DNA of 64,000 nt from Symbiodinium natans (Eukaryota > Sar > Dinophyceae > Suessiales > Symbiodiniaceae), in assembly GCA_905221605.1 (NCBI GenBank), contig CAJNDS010002472.1, positions 116,001 through 180,000 on the forward strand, read 5' to 3'. The notes beneath the pieces were generated by a model, which was not told where the DNA came from, did no database searches, and was given only the letters and a program-made list of their open reading frames with translations. Each line of letters starts with the position of its first letter. The first letter of the stretch is position 1. The translations under genes and the position numbers were made by a program. Below, in pieces: positions 1-10,712 of the stretch.

Positions 1-3000
1 CCGAGACCTTTTCTGCCGAAGCTTCTCCGGGCATGTGACGCCTTTCTTGGTCTTCGCAGCTTCGGCAGAAGCCCAGCGATGCTTAATGATGTAGCTTGGA
101 AATTGTATGGAGCGGGCTGGGGCGGCGTTGGAACTCAGCTTGGGTGATGCGGCTGAGGCTCGAACTGGGCTGTGAGGAGCCCATCTGCTGCAATCGCTGC
201 ACTTGCCCCCTCGAAAGTCTCTTGGGGCCGGGTTAGCCCGTTAGCCCTCGAAATCCTACTAGTAGCTGCTCCGACTGTCGTTACTGCTCCAGATCTTGCT
301 TCTTGCTGACGACTTGGGCCCTGATCAGCAAAACGCCGAAAAACGCATGCATCAGCTGAAGCTGTAGCATTTTCTTTGTTTCCCAAAAGAAAACCACAGT
401 TTGCAAAGTCACATGAAGGGAAACCTTGAAGTGTGGCACTTCGTCGATTCTCCGCTTGGCTGTCCACTCACGCGAATAAACATGTTGCTCAACCCTTGTG
501 GTTGCTTGCAACCGTGCAAACGCCTGTTGGAAAACCAAAAGGCCCTGACTTGAGACCCTCTAATCGAAAAGCAGGCAAGGAGCCCCTCCTAACTGAACTT
601 TAACCAGGAGGACTGTTCTTCCCAACCCTCTGAACAAAATCCTGGTTTTGCTTGACAGAAAACTGAAGAACATTGAAGAAGGCAGGTTCTGGAGGCAGGG
701 TATATGGGTGCGCCCCGGCGCAGAACCCAGGAGCCGTGCCAATGAGTACAAGCGGCGTTGCTGCAACCAGCACAAGAATTGCGCGAGACAAGTCGCGTTG
801 CCGCAACAAGCTCCGGACGTATGCCGCAGAATATGAAAGTTGTCGCTGACGATGAACAAGCTGCGCTGCGGCAGATCGGACACAGTGCTGGAGAGGCTGG
901 CTAAAAATGAAGTTTTTGGAGTCACTGGTGAGGGAACTGTTGCGTCCCCGACCTCTACAGCAGGATTAACGGGATGAAGTTCCGAGCCAGAAAAGCAAAA
1001 GCTTATTATGAGAAGTGGCCAGTGAGCAAAAGGTCGAGTTGCCGAAAAGAATCATCTCCACCTTGACCGATCAAAGGTAAAATTGCGGTTTAGTTCGGTT
1101 TAGTGCGCCTGTGCTCTGAGAGCACAGCAACATCTGAATTTGGTTTATCCATGTTTGCGAACTTGGTAGAAAGTGATGTGCCAGGACAAGGCCAATGTGA
1201 CCATTGGGGGATGTGAATGCGGGCAATAGCTGTGGTGCATACTTGTCTTCATGGCAACGCACACTTTTGGGTATCAGTATCAGTAAAAGGTCAATGTACC
1301 TACTATGCTCGAGAAGGGAAGTAAAGCGAGCAGTGCACCTGTGCCCTGAGAGCACAGCAAAATTTGGGTATAGAGTTTTGGCATCGAAGCTTGCTACACC
1401 TACTTTGTGGGAAGTGAGATGCCGTTAGAAGCCTTACAAAAGTCATAATTCATGTGGGGTGCTGGTCCCGAACTCCACCGGTCATTTCGGCCCTGTGGAC
1501 GCGCCTACATGCAATGATGCGGACTCGCCTACAAGCAATGGTGGTTAGTTCAGGGTAATATCTTCTGGAGCTGCAACGGGCAGAGTTGCAAAGATCTGTC
1601 TGTGTAGGCTGTGTACAGTAGAAAAGAAGGTGGGCCGCTGCGAAGCCAATCCGCAGTTTTTGCTCGCTGCATTTGAATGTTTCCTCCCAGTTTGGGAGAG
1701 GGGGAGTGCGAAGGACTCAAAATAATTCCCGAAGCAAACATACCGGATGGCTACCGGCTCGGGAATGACGAACAGACCCAGCGCTGAGGGGTTTTCAACT
1801 TGAGGTTTGTGGTTTCCGGGGTTAGGCTTGGGCCGGGCGTGCCCAATCTGGATCCCCCTAGGCCCGGGTAGCCCTTCAGGTATTTTCGAAAAGTTGAGGG
1901 TCGGTTGTCTCTTAACTGGTGGTTTCAATATTGGAATTAGACCTTTCGGTTTCGTTCCTTCCACAGAGTCAGGGGGTCGTGAGGAGTTCGCACGACCTGT
2001 GTGACTACAATTGGGATTCGAACTCTTGAGTTGGTATGCGACGGACTCAGACGAGGCCAGGTTGCTACACCTATAGCCTGAGCTCTTGCTTTTTGTCCGG
2101 CTGCTCGCTCTTGCGGTCTGCATCTGCGTGTTCAGCTTGTCTCGCGTCGGCCTGCCGTCCGGGCTTGTGCTACCCCGCTACGCTGCTCTGGAAAAGCAAA
2201 CGCCAGACAGCATATGGCAGCATGTGGCAGTTTATATATGGCATAGCTTCCCTTTGGCAAAGGTCGCCTCGCCGGCCGCGCACTGACAAAACACGCCTCG
2301 AAGTCACCAAAAGAAGAAAAGAACGGCACTCTGAGATTCTCCGTCTCCTGATGTGGATCCTCAGATCCTCATGGGACTGTTCTGGTGTAAGCCGTGTAAG
2401 CTTCCAACTGTGAGGTCCCGGTCCGACTCGCCGTCGACGCTTGCGCTCTTGATCCCTAGCGCACTTCCGACGCACAACGTTGCGCGCTAGAACGCCGAGT
2501 GCCCGTCCAACGAAGCTGCCAGCATGGCAGCGACTTGGCACAACTTGCGACTATTGAGCTCCTTGCGCACAGTAAGTGCGGCAGAAGTCCGTACCCCCAG
2601 GGCAAGCCTCCTGCCATGTTACTGCTAGTACTCATACGTCCACTTAAGGATCCAAGCTCTGGATATTGAACCAACAACATAAGGTGCTTGGAGAAACTTC
2701 GCTTGGCCGTGTGAGCCTTCCACGGTCGGATGCACTTTCCTGCACCTGACAAATTTCACCACGACTATCCCGGAAGGCATGCGGCCTTAAGTGATCACTC
2801 TGCTTCAATGCGGCAGCACTAAGCGAGCAAGCGGCGCCCTCGCACCAAACGAAGCCTGAACCAAGCTCTGACGTTCAAGTGGATTTGACGGGTCTGTCAC
2901 CGTTGATTGGTCGCCATATGCTGCTTTGTCATACGTTCTCATGTGTACTCGATGTACAGGCTCGGAGACCACAAGTGTGTGCAAAAATAGGCTTCTGTTT

Positions 3001-3160
3001 TGCGAGCATACGTTAAAGGTTCGTATGATTCACATCTACGCCTGACGCGTATCTGGGTGGCTCTCTTCAATGCACTATGGGGGCGGCCTGCTGCTTGAAG
3101 GCACCCACGTTGATCACGATTCTGTCCGAGCGCGGAATCCTTCAGAACATCTGCCCCACA
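1..3160. other. No gene assigned
   Basis: There are only short open frames on both strands and none gives a recognisable family. A short plus-strand stretch near 855-930 (reading MNKLRCGRSDTVLERLAK) ends at a possible GT donor and could be an exon. This is too weak to annotate. Confidence 0.4.
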
Positions 3161-3304
3161 GGACTGGGGTTGAGGGTTTAGGGTTTAGGGTTTTAGGGCT
3201 TAGGGTTTAGGGTTTAGGGTTTAGGGTTTAGGGTTTAGGGTTTAGGGTTTAGGGTTTAGGGTTTAGGGTTTAGGGTTTAGGGTTTAGGGTTTAGGGTTTA
3301 GGGT
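3161..3304 (+). repeat. Interstitial telomere-like array (TTTAGGG)n
   Basis: About nineteen near-perfect TTTAGGG units stand in a row, with a few variants (TTTTAGGG, CTTAGGG). This is the longest uninterrupted telomere-type run in the window. It is not at a sequence end: coding-like sequence abuts it at 3,308. Confidence 0.95.
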
Positions 3305-3307
3305 GGC

Positions 3308-3664
3308 CTCCCAGATTTGGCGAACACTGTTCTGCTGGACATCTGGCCTCCCAGCTGCCAAGATGTGACAACATTGCAGGGTACGATGTGCAATCGCAGT
3401 TCTGCCCAGGGCTCGTGCGGCTTTGCTGCTGTGAGCCAGCAGATCAAACAGAATGCAGCCACAACCTACTGTCAGGAAGAGCCACATGCACCGAGGACGG
3501 CGCCACTGCACAAAAAGACTCGTAAATTCAGCATGGGCACCATGACGGCCAATGTCGGGCCCCACAGGCCAAAAGACGACTCTTGACCATAAAGCTGCCT
3601 CAGCACTGGCAGCAAATAGCACGCAGAGTGACATCATGTGACAATCTCGCGCAACAAGAGAGCC
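3308..3664 (-). CDS. Exon-like segment, unidentified membrane-type protein
   Basis: An open minus-strand segment of about 119 codons follows a possible acceptor (TTTCAG at 3,665-3,670) and ends at a possible GC donor (GAG before GCC). It has hydrophobic stretches (for example MWLFLTVGCGCILFDLLAH) between charged ones, which suggests a membrane protein. I do not recognise a family. The downstream flank is the telomere-like array. It could be a chance open frame. Confidence 0.3.
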
Positions 3665-3784
3665 CTGAAACATGCCTCAATTAAACAGCTGAACTGGAGC
3701 ACAGAAGTGTTTTGATCAGTCTGCAAAAGCCCAAGACTAAAAACAAAGCAACGGAGGAGAGAGACTCAGCGAGAGATACTAATA

Positions 3785-4116
3785 TCAATGAAAAGAATAA
3801 TAATAATAATAGTACATACATATATAATAATGATAAAGAATAATACTAATAACAATAAACATAATAACAATAACAATAACAATAATAATAATAATAATGA
3901 AAATAACAATAATAATAAATGTATAATAATGATAAAGAATACTAATAATAACAAAAATAATATAGTAATAATATAGGTTTTCTATAGTAGTCATATAATA
4001 ATAAGGTAAGAATATAGTAATATAGTAATAATATAGCAATAATTAATATAGCAATAATATAGAAATACTCATAATACTAATAGTAATAATCATAATACTA
4101 ATAGTAATAATCATAA
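3785..4116. repeat. AAT/ATA-rich microsatellite
   Basis: This is a run of imperfect AAT, AAC and ATAGTA trinucleotide repeats. The predicted ORFs over it are low complexity. It supplies the target site into which the 4,125-4,836 element appears to have inserted. Confidence 0.9.
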
Positions 4117-4124
4117 TACTAATA

Positions 4125-4836
4125 GGTTCCAGGGGTGAACCCGGCCCCTGCGTTTTAGTATTTTACGTAAGTACACGAAACGAAACCACGCGTTTGGATG
4201 TGTTCATGGCTGCGGATAGAGACAAGCAGAGTATATATGTGGTCTTTATTAAATACTTCAGACATCTTTGTTTCATCGTTATGTAAGTAGAACCGCGTCT
4301 ATTTCCATTCTTGTGCATTTTAAGCTTGCTTATGCAAATTGTGCTTTTCAGACATAGTATATAAGTGGTCTTTATTGAATACTTCAGCAATCTTTGTTCC
4401 ATTGTTATGTAGGTAGAACCGCTTCCATTTCCGTTAGTGTTTCTTTCGTATTTGGTTGAGTATGGTCCTTTAAATAGTACTCACTTGAGTCAAATTGGGC
4501 TATTTGCTTAAGAATTCCTCTAGTAATTCAATTCGCATAGCATGAATACTTCAAAAATATAAAATGTTTCATGAATATGTAAACATAAGGTATTTCATTT
4601 GACTTTGCAGATAGTATTTCAATAATACTTTGCCTGGTGTAAACACAGCCGTTTCAATGCATTAGTTGCTCAACAAAGCACTATTTGCCCTTCAGCTGGG
4701 TGACTTGAGACAAGGCGAAAAAGGGTAGGTCACTGGAGCCCCTGGAGCGTGTCGACATGCACGTCAGACACGACGCCGCTCACCTCAGACCGGATAAAAG
4801 TGCTAAAACGCAGGGGCCGGGCTCACCCCTGAAGCC
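4125..4836. mobile_element. 712-bp TIR element, hAT-like, non-autonomous
   Basis: The ends are inverted repeats of about 37 bp. The left begins GGTTCCAGGGGTGAACCCGG; the right, read in reverse, begins GGCTTCAGGGGTGAGCCCGG and continues CCCCTGCGTTTTAG in both. The 8-bp direct repeat TACTAATA flanks both sides (4,117-4,124 and 4,837-4,844). An 8-bp duplication and a CAGGG-type end fit the hAT superfamily. The flanks are AAT-rich, so the duplication could be fortuitous. The AT-rich interior has no transposase ORF and resembles 41.1-41.7 kb. Confidence 0.75.
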
Positions 4837-4924
4837 TACTAATAATATAGTGACAATATAGTAATGATATAGTAATAATATAATAATAATAATATAGTAA
4901 TAATATAGCAATAGTACAGTACTC
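4837..4924. repeat. ATA-rich microsatellite remnant
   Basis: AATATAGTA-type repeats continue on the right side of the inserted element. This supports insertion into a pre-existing AAT/ATA tract. Confidence 0.7.
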
Positions 4925-4927
4925 ATA

Positions 4928-5150
4928 TCCGCCGACCCCAGCTTTGAGCGGGGGAGGCGCTAGTGAAGACCCCATGGCGTCGGCGTAACCCCGCACCTTA
5001 AGCTGACTTTAAAGGGCCCCAGTCCGTGCCCCGCCCTTCCCGCCCTTCCCGCCCTTCCCGCCCTTCCCGCCCCACTCCATGCCCGTCTCCTCCGCCCTTC
5101 CCGCCCTTCCCGCCCTTCCCGCCCGCTCCGCCCGCCATGGCTCATGGCCC
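4928..5150. repeat. Start of GC-rich minisatellite (CCCGCCCTT units)
   Basis: The segment opens with CCGCCGACCCC, a boundary sequence also seen at 42,411. It then holds tandem 9-bp CCCGCCCTT units and the first ATGGCCCCATGG-type units. ORFs read from it are arginine/glycine- or proline-rich artefacts. Confidence 0.85.
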
Positions 5151-5329
5151 CATGGCCCCACCCTAGAGATCAAGGGCCATATCTATTTTTCGTGCTGCGC
5201 CTGGTGGGGTTTTCTGAAAATAGATACTATCCATTTTTGGCGTTCTGCGCAAGCAAAAAAACAGTGCTTTTGCTGTGGCGGGAGCAAAATAGATTTTTGC
5301 ATACGGTCCGACACAGTCCGTTTTTGTAC

Positions 5330-5515
5330 AAATAGATACAGATAGATACGAATAGATACGAATAGATACGCTGAGATAAGATTAGATGCGTTTGGTAGCA
5401 TAATAGATACGAATTTTAGATACTTTAGATACTCACCCAAAATACATATCTTTATAGATACGTTTAGATGCGTTTTTTAGATACGGGCGTTATAGATACG
5501 TTTCGATACGATGGT
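5330..5515. repeat. Minisatellite, ATAGATACGA type
   Basis: Degenerate tandem repeats of about 10 bp with core AGATACGA/ATAGATACG. A second block of the same family lies at 6,255-6,440. Confidence 0.8.
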
Positions 5516-5519
5516 TGAT

Positions 5520-6250
5520 AATGAGACGAGAAGGGAAGAAATTAGAATTATACATATCAAGATAGACAGAACTGTGTATGTGTATATATTTATATAGCTT
5601 AAGCTTGAACATAAACAAAGGTTTTTGTGATAAGGAAATCAGGAATAAAGGCTTTCATGAGGTTTGTTAATTCTTTCGGTTTAAACACACATGCGGGTTC
5701 GGGTATTTTGCGCGAAGATTAGTAATTAGTTCGTGGCTTACAGGATCGGTCGGTGTTGAAGGGTCGGTCACAGGGTTTACGTTGAGAAGTCTAAGAGTTG
5801 AGCGGTGTAAGGGGTTAGGCGTATCTGCGTGGGCTTTGTAGGGGCGAACACTTGAACTGTTCTGAAACTAAAGCCTTCAGCCTTCCCACCCCTAAGCCCT
5901 AAACCCTAAAACCCTTATACACCAAGCCACAGAAGCCCTTGAACAAAACACGAAACCCTTCTGCGTCACACCGCTGAGCCCCGCTAAGTCCCGAAACGCC
6001 CCTTACATTATTCGACCTAAAGCCTGAACCGTAAACTCCCTCAACGTTAAGCCCCCAAAGCACGAACAAAACACTTCGAGCGGTGAGCCCCTCAAACCCC
6101 GAAACCGCACGGCGCAAGCCCCTAGACGTATGTCTTCGACAGCCCTGAGTTCCTAAACGAACACCCGCGAACAAAATGCTTACCGAGAGGAGCTTTCAAG
6201 TACGGAAACAAAAAAAACATGGCCAAAAGGTTGATGCTGGCTGCCTCATT
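5520..6250. other. No gene; degenerate telomere-like sequence at 5,880-6,180
   Basis: No supported gene. From about 5,880 to 6,180 the sequence is rich in CCCTAAG, CCCTAAA and CCTAAAC words at irregular spacing, as if an old CCCTAAA array had decayed. Confidence 0.5.
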
Positions 6251-6254
6251 ATAT

Positions 6255-6440
6255 TGCCGGAAATAGATACGAATAGGTATTAATAGATACGGTTAGATAC
6301 CAATAGATACGATTTTAGATACTTTTTAGATACGGTTGCAGAAAAAATGGATATGCGTCGAAAATACATACGGAATCTATTTTCAGTACTTGCGGCCTCT
6401 TAAGAATCTATTTTTTTTAGATACGTCGAGCATCTATTTT
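6255..6440. repeat. Minisatellite, ATAGATACGA type (second block)
   Basis: Same AGATACG core as the block at 5,330-5,515, more degenerate and interleaved with AGATACTTTTT variants. Confidence 0.75.
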
Positions 6441-6514
6441 TTTGGATACGGTCGCATATACACAGCAAAATTGGCGCGAGAATCTAAAAAATCTATTCGC
6501 GATCTCTAGGGCAT

Positions 6515-9450
6515 GGTCCCATAAAAGGGCCCCAGCGCATGCCCGCCCCCTCCGCTTTTCCCGCCCGTTCGCCTGGCATAAAAGGGCCCCCATGGCCCCA
6601 TGGTCCCATGGCTCTAGCCCCCTGACCCCATGCCCCTCTCTTCTATGAGCTGGCTTTGTGCTAACTTTAAAGGGCCCTTCCCCCATGGCTCATGGCCCCA
6701 CGGCCCCATGGCCCCATGGCTCCATCCCCCTGGCCCCACGCCTTTCCCCCCCTCCGCCCTTCCCGCCCTTCCCGCCCATGGCTCATGGCCCCATAGCCCC
6801 ATGGCCCATGGTCCCATGGCTCTAGCCCCCTGGTTCCATGCCCTTCTCTTCTAGGAGCTGGCTTTGTGCTGACTTATGGCTCATGGCACCATGGCCCCAT
6901 GGTGACATGACTCCACGCCCCATGGCCTCATGCCCATGGTCCCATGGCTCCACTGGCCCCATGGTCCCATGGCACCCCACCATGGCTCATGGCCCGGCCC
7001 CATGATTCCTGTGCCCCATGCCCCATGCCCCTCTCTTCCAGGGCTCCAGTGCTATGGCCATGCACCCATGGCTCCATGGCTCCATGCCCTGGCCCTCCGC
7101 CCACCCCGCCATAGCTCATAGCCCCATGGTCCCATGGCCCCATGCCCTCTGGCCCCATGCGTCTCTCTTCTATAAGTTGACTTTAAAGGCCCCTCCGCCT
7201 TCCCGCCCTTCCCGCTTATTCCCGCCCGCCATGGCTCATGGCGCCATGGCCCTATGGTCCCAAGGGCTCAGTGCATGCGCCCCCTCCGCCCTTCCCCTGG
7301 TCCCATGCCCCTCTCTTCTGACTTTAAAGGGCCCCAATGCATGCCCGCCCCCTCCGCCCTTCCCGCCCTTCCCGCCCTTCCCGCCCTTCCCGCCCGCTCC
7401 GCCTCATGGTCCCATAAAAGCCCCAGTGCATGCTTGCCCCCTCCGCCCTGCCCGCCTTTCCCGCCTATGGCTGATGGCCCCATAGCCCCATGGCTCCATG
7501 CCCCCTGGCCCACTCCTTCTCTTTTTTAGCTGGCTTTGTGCCCTTCCCGCCCCGCCATGGCTCATGGCCCCATGGCCTCATGGTCCCGTGGCTTCATGCC
7601 TCCTGGCCCCATGCCCCTCTCTTCTATAAGCTGACTTTAAATTGAAAGGGCCCCAGTCCACGCCCACCCCTTCCGCCCTTCCCGACTCCAGCCCTTCCCG
7701 CCCTTCCCGCCCGCTCCGCTCCGCCCACCGTGGCTCATGGCCCCATGGCCATAAAAGGGCTGCAGCGCATGCCCGCCCCCTCCGCCCTTCCCGCCCGTTC
7801 GCCCCTGCCATGGCTCATGGCCCCATGGCCCCATGGTCCCATGGCTCTAGCCCCCTGGCCCCATGCCTCTCTCTTCAGCTGGCTTTGTGCTGACTTCAAA
7901 GGGCCCTTCCGCCATGGCTCATGGCCCCATGGCCCCATGGCCCCATGGCTCCATCCCCTTGGCCCCACGCCTTTCGTCGATAAGGTGACTTTAAAGGGCC
8001 AGTGCATGCCCCATTCCTCCGCCCTTCCCGCCCTTCCCGCCCGCTCCGCCCGCCATGGCTAGCCCCCTGACCCCATACCCCTCTCTTCTATGAGCTGGCT
8101 TTGTGCTGACTTTAAAGGGCCCTTCCGCCATGGCTCATGGCCCCATGGCCCCATGGCCCCATGGCTCCATCCCCTTGGCCCCACGCCTTTCGTCGATAAA
8201 GGTGACTTTAAAGGCCCAGTGCCCCATTCCTCCGCCCTTCCCGCCCTTCCCGCCCGCTCCGCCCACCTGCATGGCTCATGGCCCCCCATGGTCTCATGGC
8301 TCCATGCCCCCTGGCTTAGGCGGTCTCATGGCGCGTGCCCTCACAGCCCTGGATGGCGCCCCCTGGCCCCCTGGTCCCATGGCTCCATGCCCCTGGCCCT
8401 CCGCCCATCCCCCATGGCTCATGGCACCATGGCCTCATGGTCCCATGACTCCATGCCCCCTCTCCGCCGCCCTTCCCGCCCGCTCCCCACTCCGCCATGC
8501 CTCATTGCCCCATGGCCCCATGGTCCCATGGCTCAAGCCCCCTGACCCTATGCCCCTCTCCTCTACCCTTCCCGCCCTTCCCGCCCTTCCCGCCCTTCCC
8601 GCCCGCTCCGGCCCATGGTCCCGCCCCCTCAGCCATGGCTCCATGCCCTGTGGCCCACTCCTGGCCCCATGCTCCTCTCTTCTATGAGCTGGCTTCGTGC
8701 TGACTGTAAAGGGCCTTCCAGTTCCCGCCCGTTCCGCCCGCCATGGCTCATGGCCCCCTAAAGTCCCATGGCTCCATGCTCCCTGGTCCCATGCCCCTCT
8801 CTTGATAAGCTGACTTTAAAGGGCCCCTTCCCCCCTCCCGCCCGCTCCGCCTCGAGATCATGTCCCATAAAAGGGCCCCAGTGCATGCTTGCCCCCTCCG
8901 CGGCCCCATAGCCCCATGGTCCCATGGCTCCATGCCCCCTGGCCCACTCCTGGCCCCATGCTCCTCTCTTAGCTGGCTTTGTGCCCGCCATGGCTCATGG
9001 CCCCCATGGCCTCATGGTCCCGTGGCTTCATGCCTGCTGGCTTTCTTCTAAAAGCTGACTTTAAAGGGCCCCAGTCCATGCCCGCCCTTGCCGCCCTTGC
9101 CGCCCTTGCCGCCCTTCCCGCCCGCTCCGCCCACCATGGCTCATGGCCCCATGGCCCCATGGTCCCATAAAAGGGTCCCAGTGCATGCCCGCCCCCTCCC
9201 CTTCCCGCCCGTTCGCCCCCTGCCATGGCCCCATGGTCTCATGGCTCTAGCCCCCTGGCCCCATGCCCCTCTTCTATGAGCTGGCTTTGTGCTGACTTTA
9301 AAGGGCCCTTCCCCCATGGCTCATGGCCCCATGGCCCCATGGCCCCATGGCTCCATCCCCTTGGCCCCACGCCTTTCTTCTAAAAGCTGACTTTAAAGGG
9401 CCCCAGTGCATGCCCGCCCCCTTCGCCGTTCCTTCCCCTTCCCGCCCGCG
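6515..9450. repeat. Composite GC-rich minisatellite field
   Basis: Three interleaved motifs recur: CCCGCCCTT; CCCCATGG (often ATGGCTCATGGCCCCATGG); and GACTTTAAAGGGCCC followed by CAGTGCATGCCCGCC. A longer block running from GAGCTGGCTTTGTGCTGAC to a CACGCCTTTC end recurs near 6,648, 8,094 and 9,278, so there is a loose higher-order structure. All overlapping ORFs are translations of these repeats. Confidence 0.9.
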
Positions 9451-9464
9451 GAGCATCAGGTTGA

Positions 9465-10065
9465 GGGGTCGGCGGCACTGGCGGTAGCCATTAAATCGGG
9501 CAGCGCGAGGTCCCCAAAGGACCGAGCAAATGCGGACCTTTTAGCCCGGGTCGTCCCGGGAATAGCCTTGCTGGCCTCTGGCCTTCTGCGAAGCAGAATT
9601 AGGCCGGACGCCAGTGCCGCCGACCCCCGCGTGCCGCCGGTGAACGGTTTTTTTTTTCGTGGTTTTTTGCGTCGCCACGGAGGCCCCCAGAGGGCGCGCA
9701 TCATGAGCATCAGCGGGTCCAGCCCGGGACCCCCAGGCGCGCATCAGGAGCATCAGCGGCTCCCGGGGCGGGACCGCGGGGGGGCATCAGGAGCATGATG
9801 CCCCCCAAAGGGCGGGCATAAGCGACGTGTCTAAGCCCGGGGCTAGGAAAAAGGGAGTTTAGGGGCCTTATAAAGTGCTTAGAAACGTTAAGGGAGTCTC
9901 GGAGCCTCAAACGCTTAGAGATTTGAAGGGAGTTTAGGGGCCTGAAAATGCTTAGAAACTTAACGCTTAGAGATTTTAAGGGAGTTTAGGGGCCTCAACA
10001 TGCTTAGAAACTGCTCGCCCCGGGCTTCTGCGTGCGCTGCCCGCCCATGGGCGCAGCCCCTTAAA
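9465..10065. repeat. 601-bp dispersed repeat, copy 1
   Basis: Nearly identical over its full length to 49,286-49,886, in the same orientation. The first 163 bp (9,465-9,627) are bounded by a perfect 19-bp inverted repeat (GGGGTCGGCGGCACTGGCG and its complement), like a small MITE. The distal part has repeated AAGGGAGTTTAGGGGCCT words. ORFs here are probably not genes, because the repeat explains the duplicated reading frames. Confidence 0.9.
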
Positions 10066-10149
10066 TAATAAGAATCTAGCAACAATATAGTAGCAGGAAT
10101 AATAATAGTAATAGGCAAGCATAAGAAGCCAGGGAGCCAGAGAGGGAGA

Positions 10150-10712
<563 letters not shown>

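Noticed and set aside
1990-2040. GGGATTCGAACTC, resembling a tRNA T-loop
   Set aside because: The flanking bases do not form the T stem, and no D or anticodon arm is present.
3161-3304. A true chromosome end
   Set aside because: The array is internal with coding-like and repeat sequence on both sides, and dozens of similar tracts occur across the window.
7018-8687. ORFs rich in MAPWSHGS-type repeats
   Set aside because: They follow the ATGGCCCCATGG minisatellite and occur in all frames.
6515-9450. CRISPR-like spaced repeats
   Set aside because: Units are contiguous or irregularly spaced, without constant-length unique spacers, and the genes are eukaryotic with introns.
9456-9710. 84-codon ORF repeated as 161 codons at 49,046-49,531
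   Set aside because: The shared reading frame is explained by the 601-bp dispersed repeat. There is no protein family signal.
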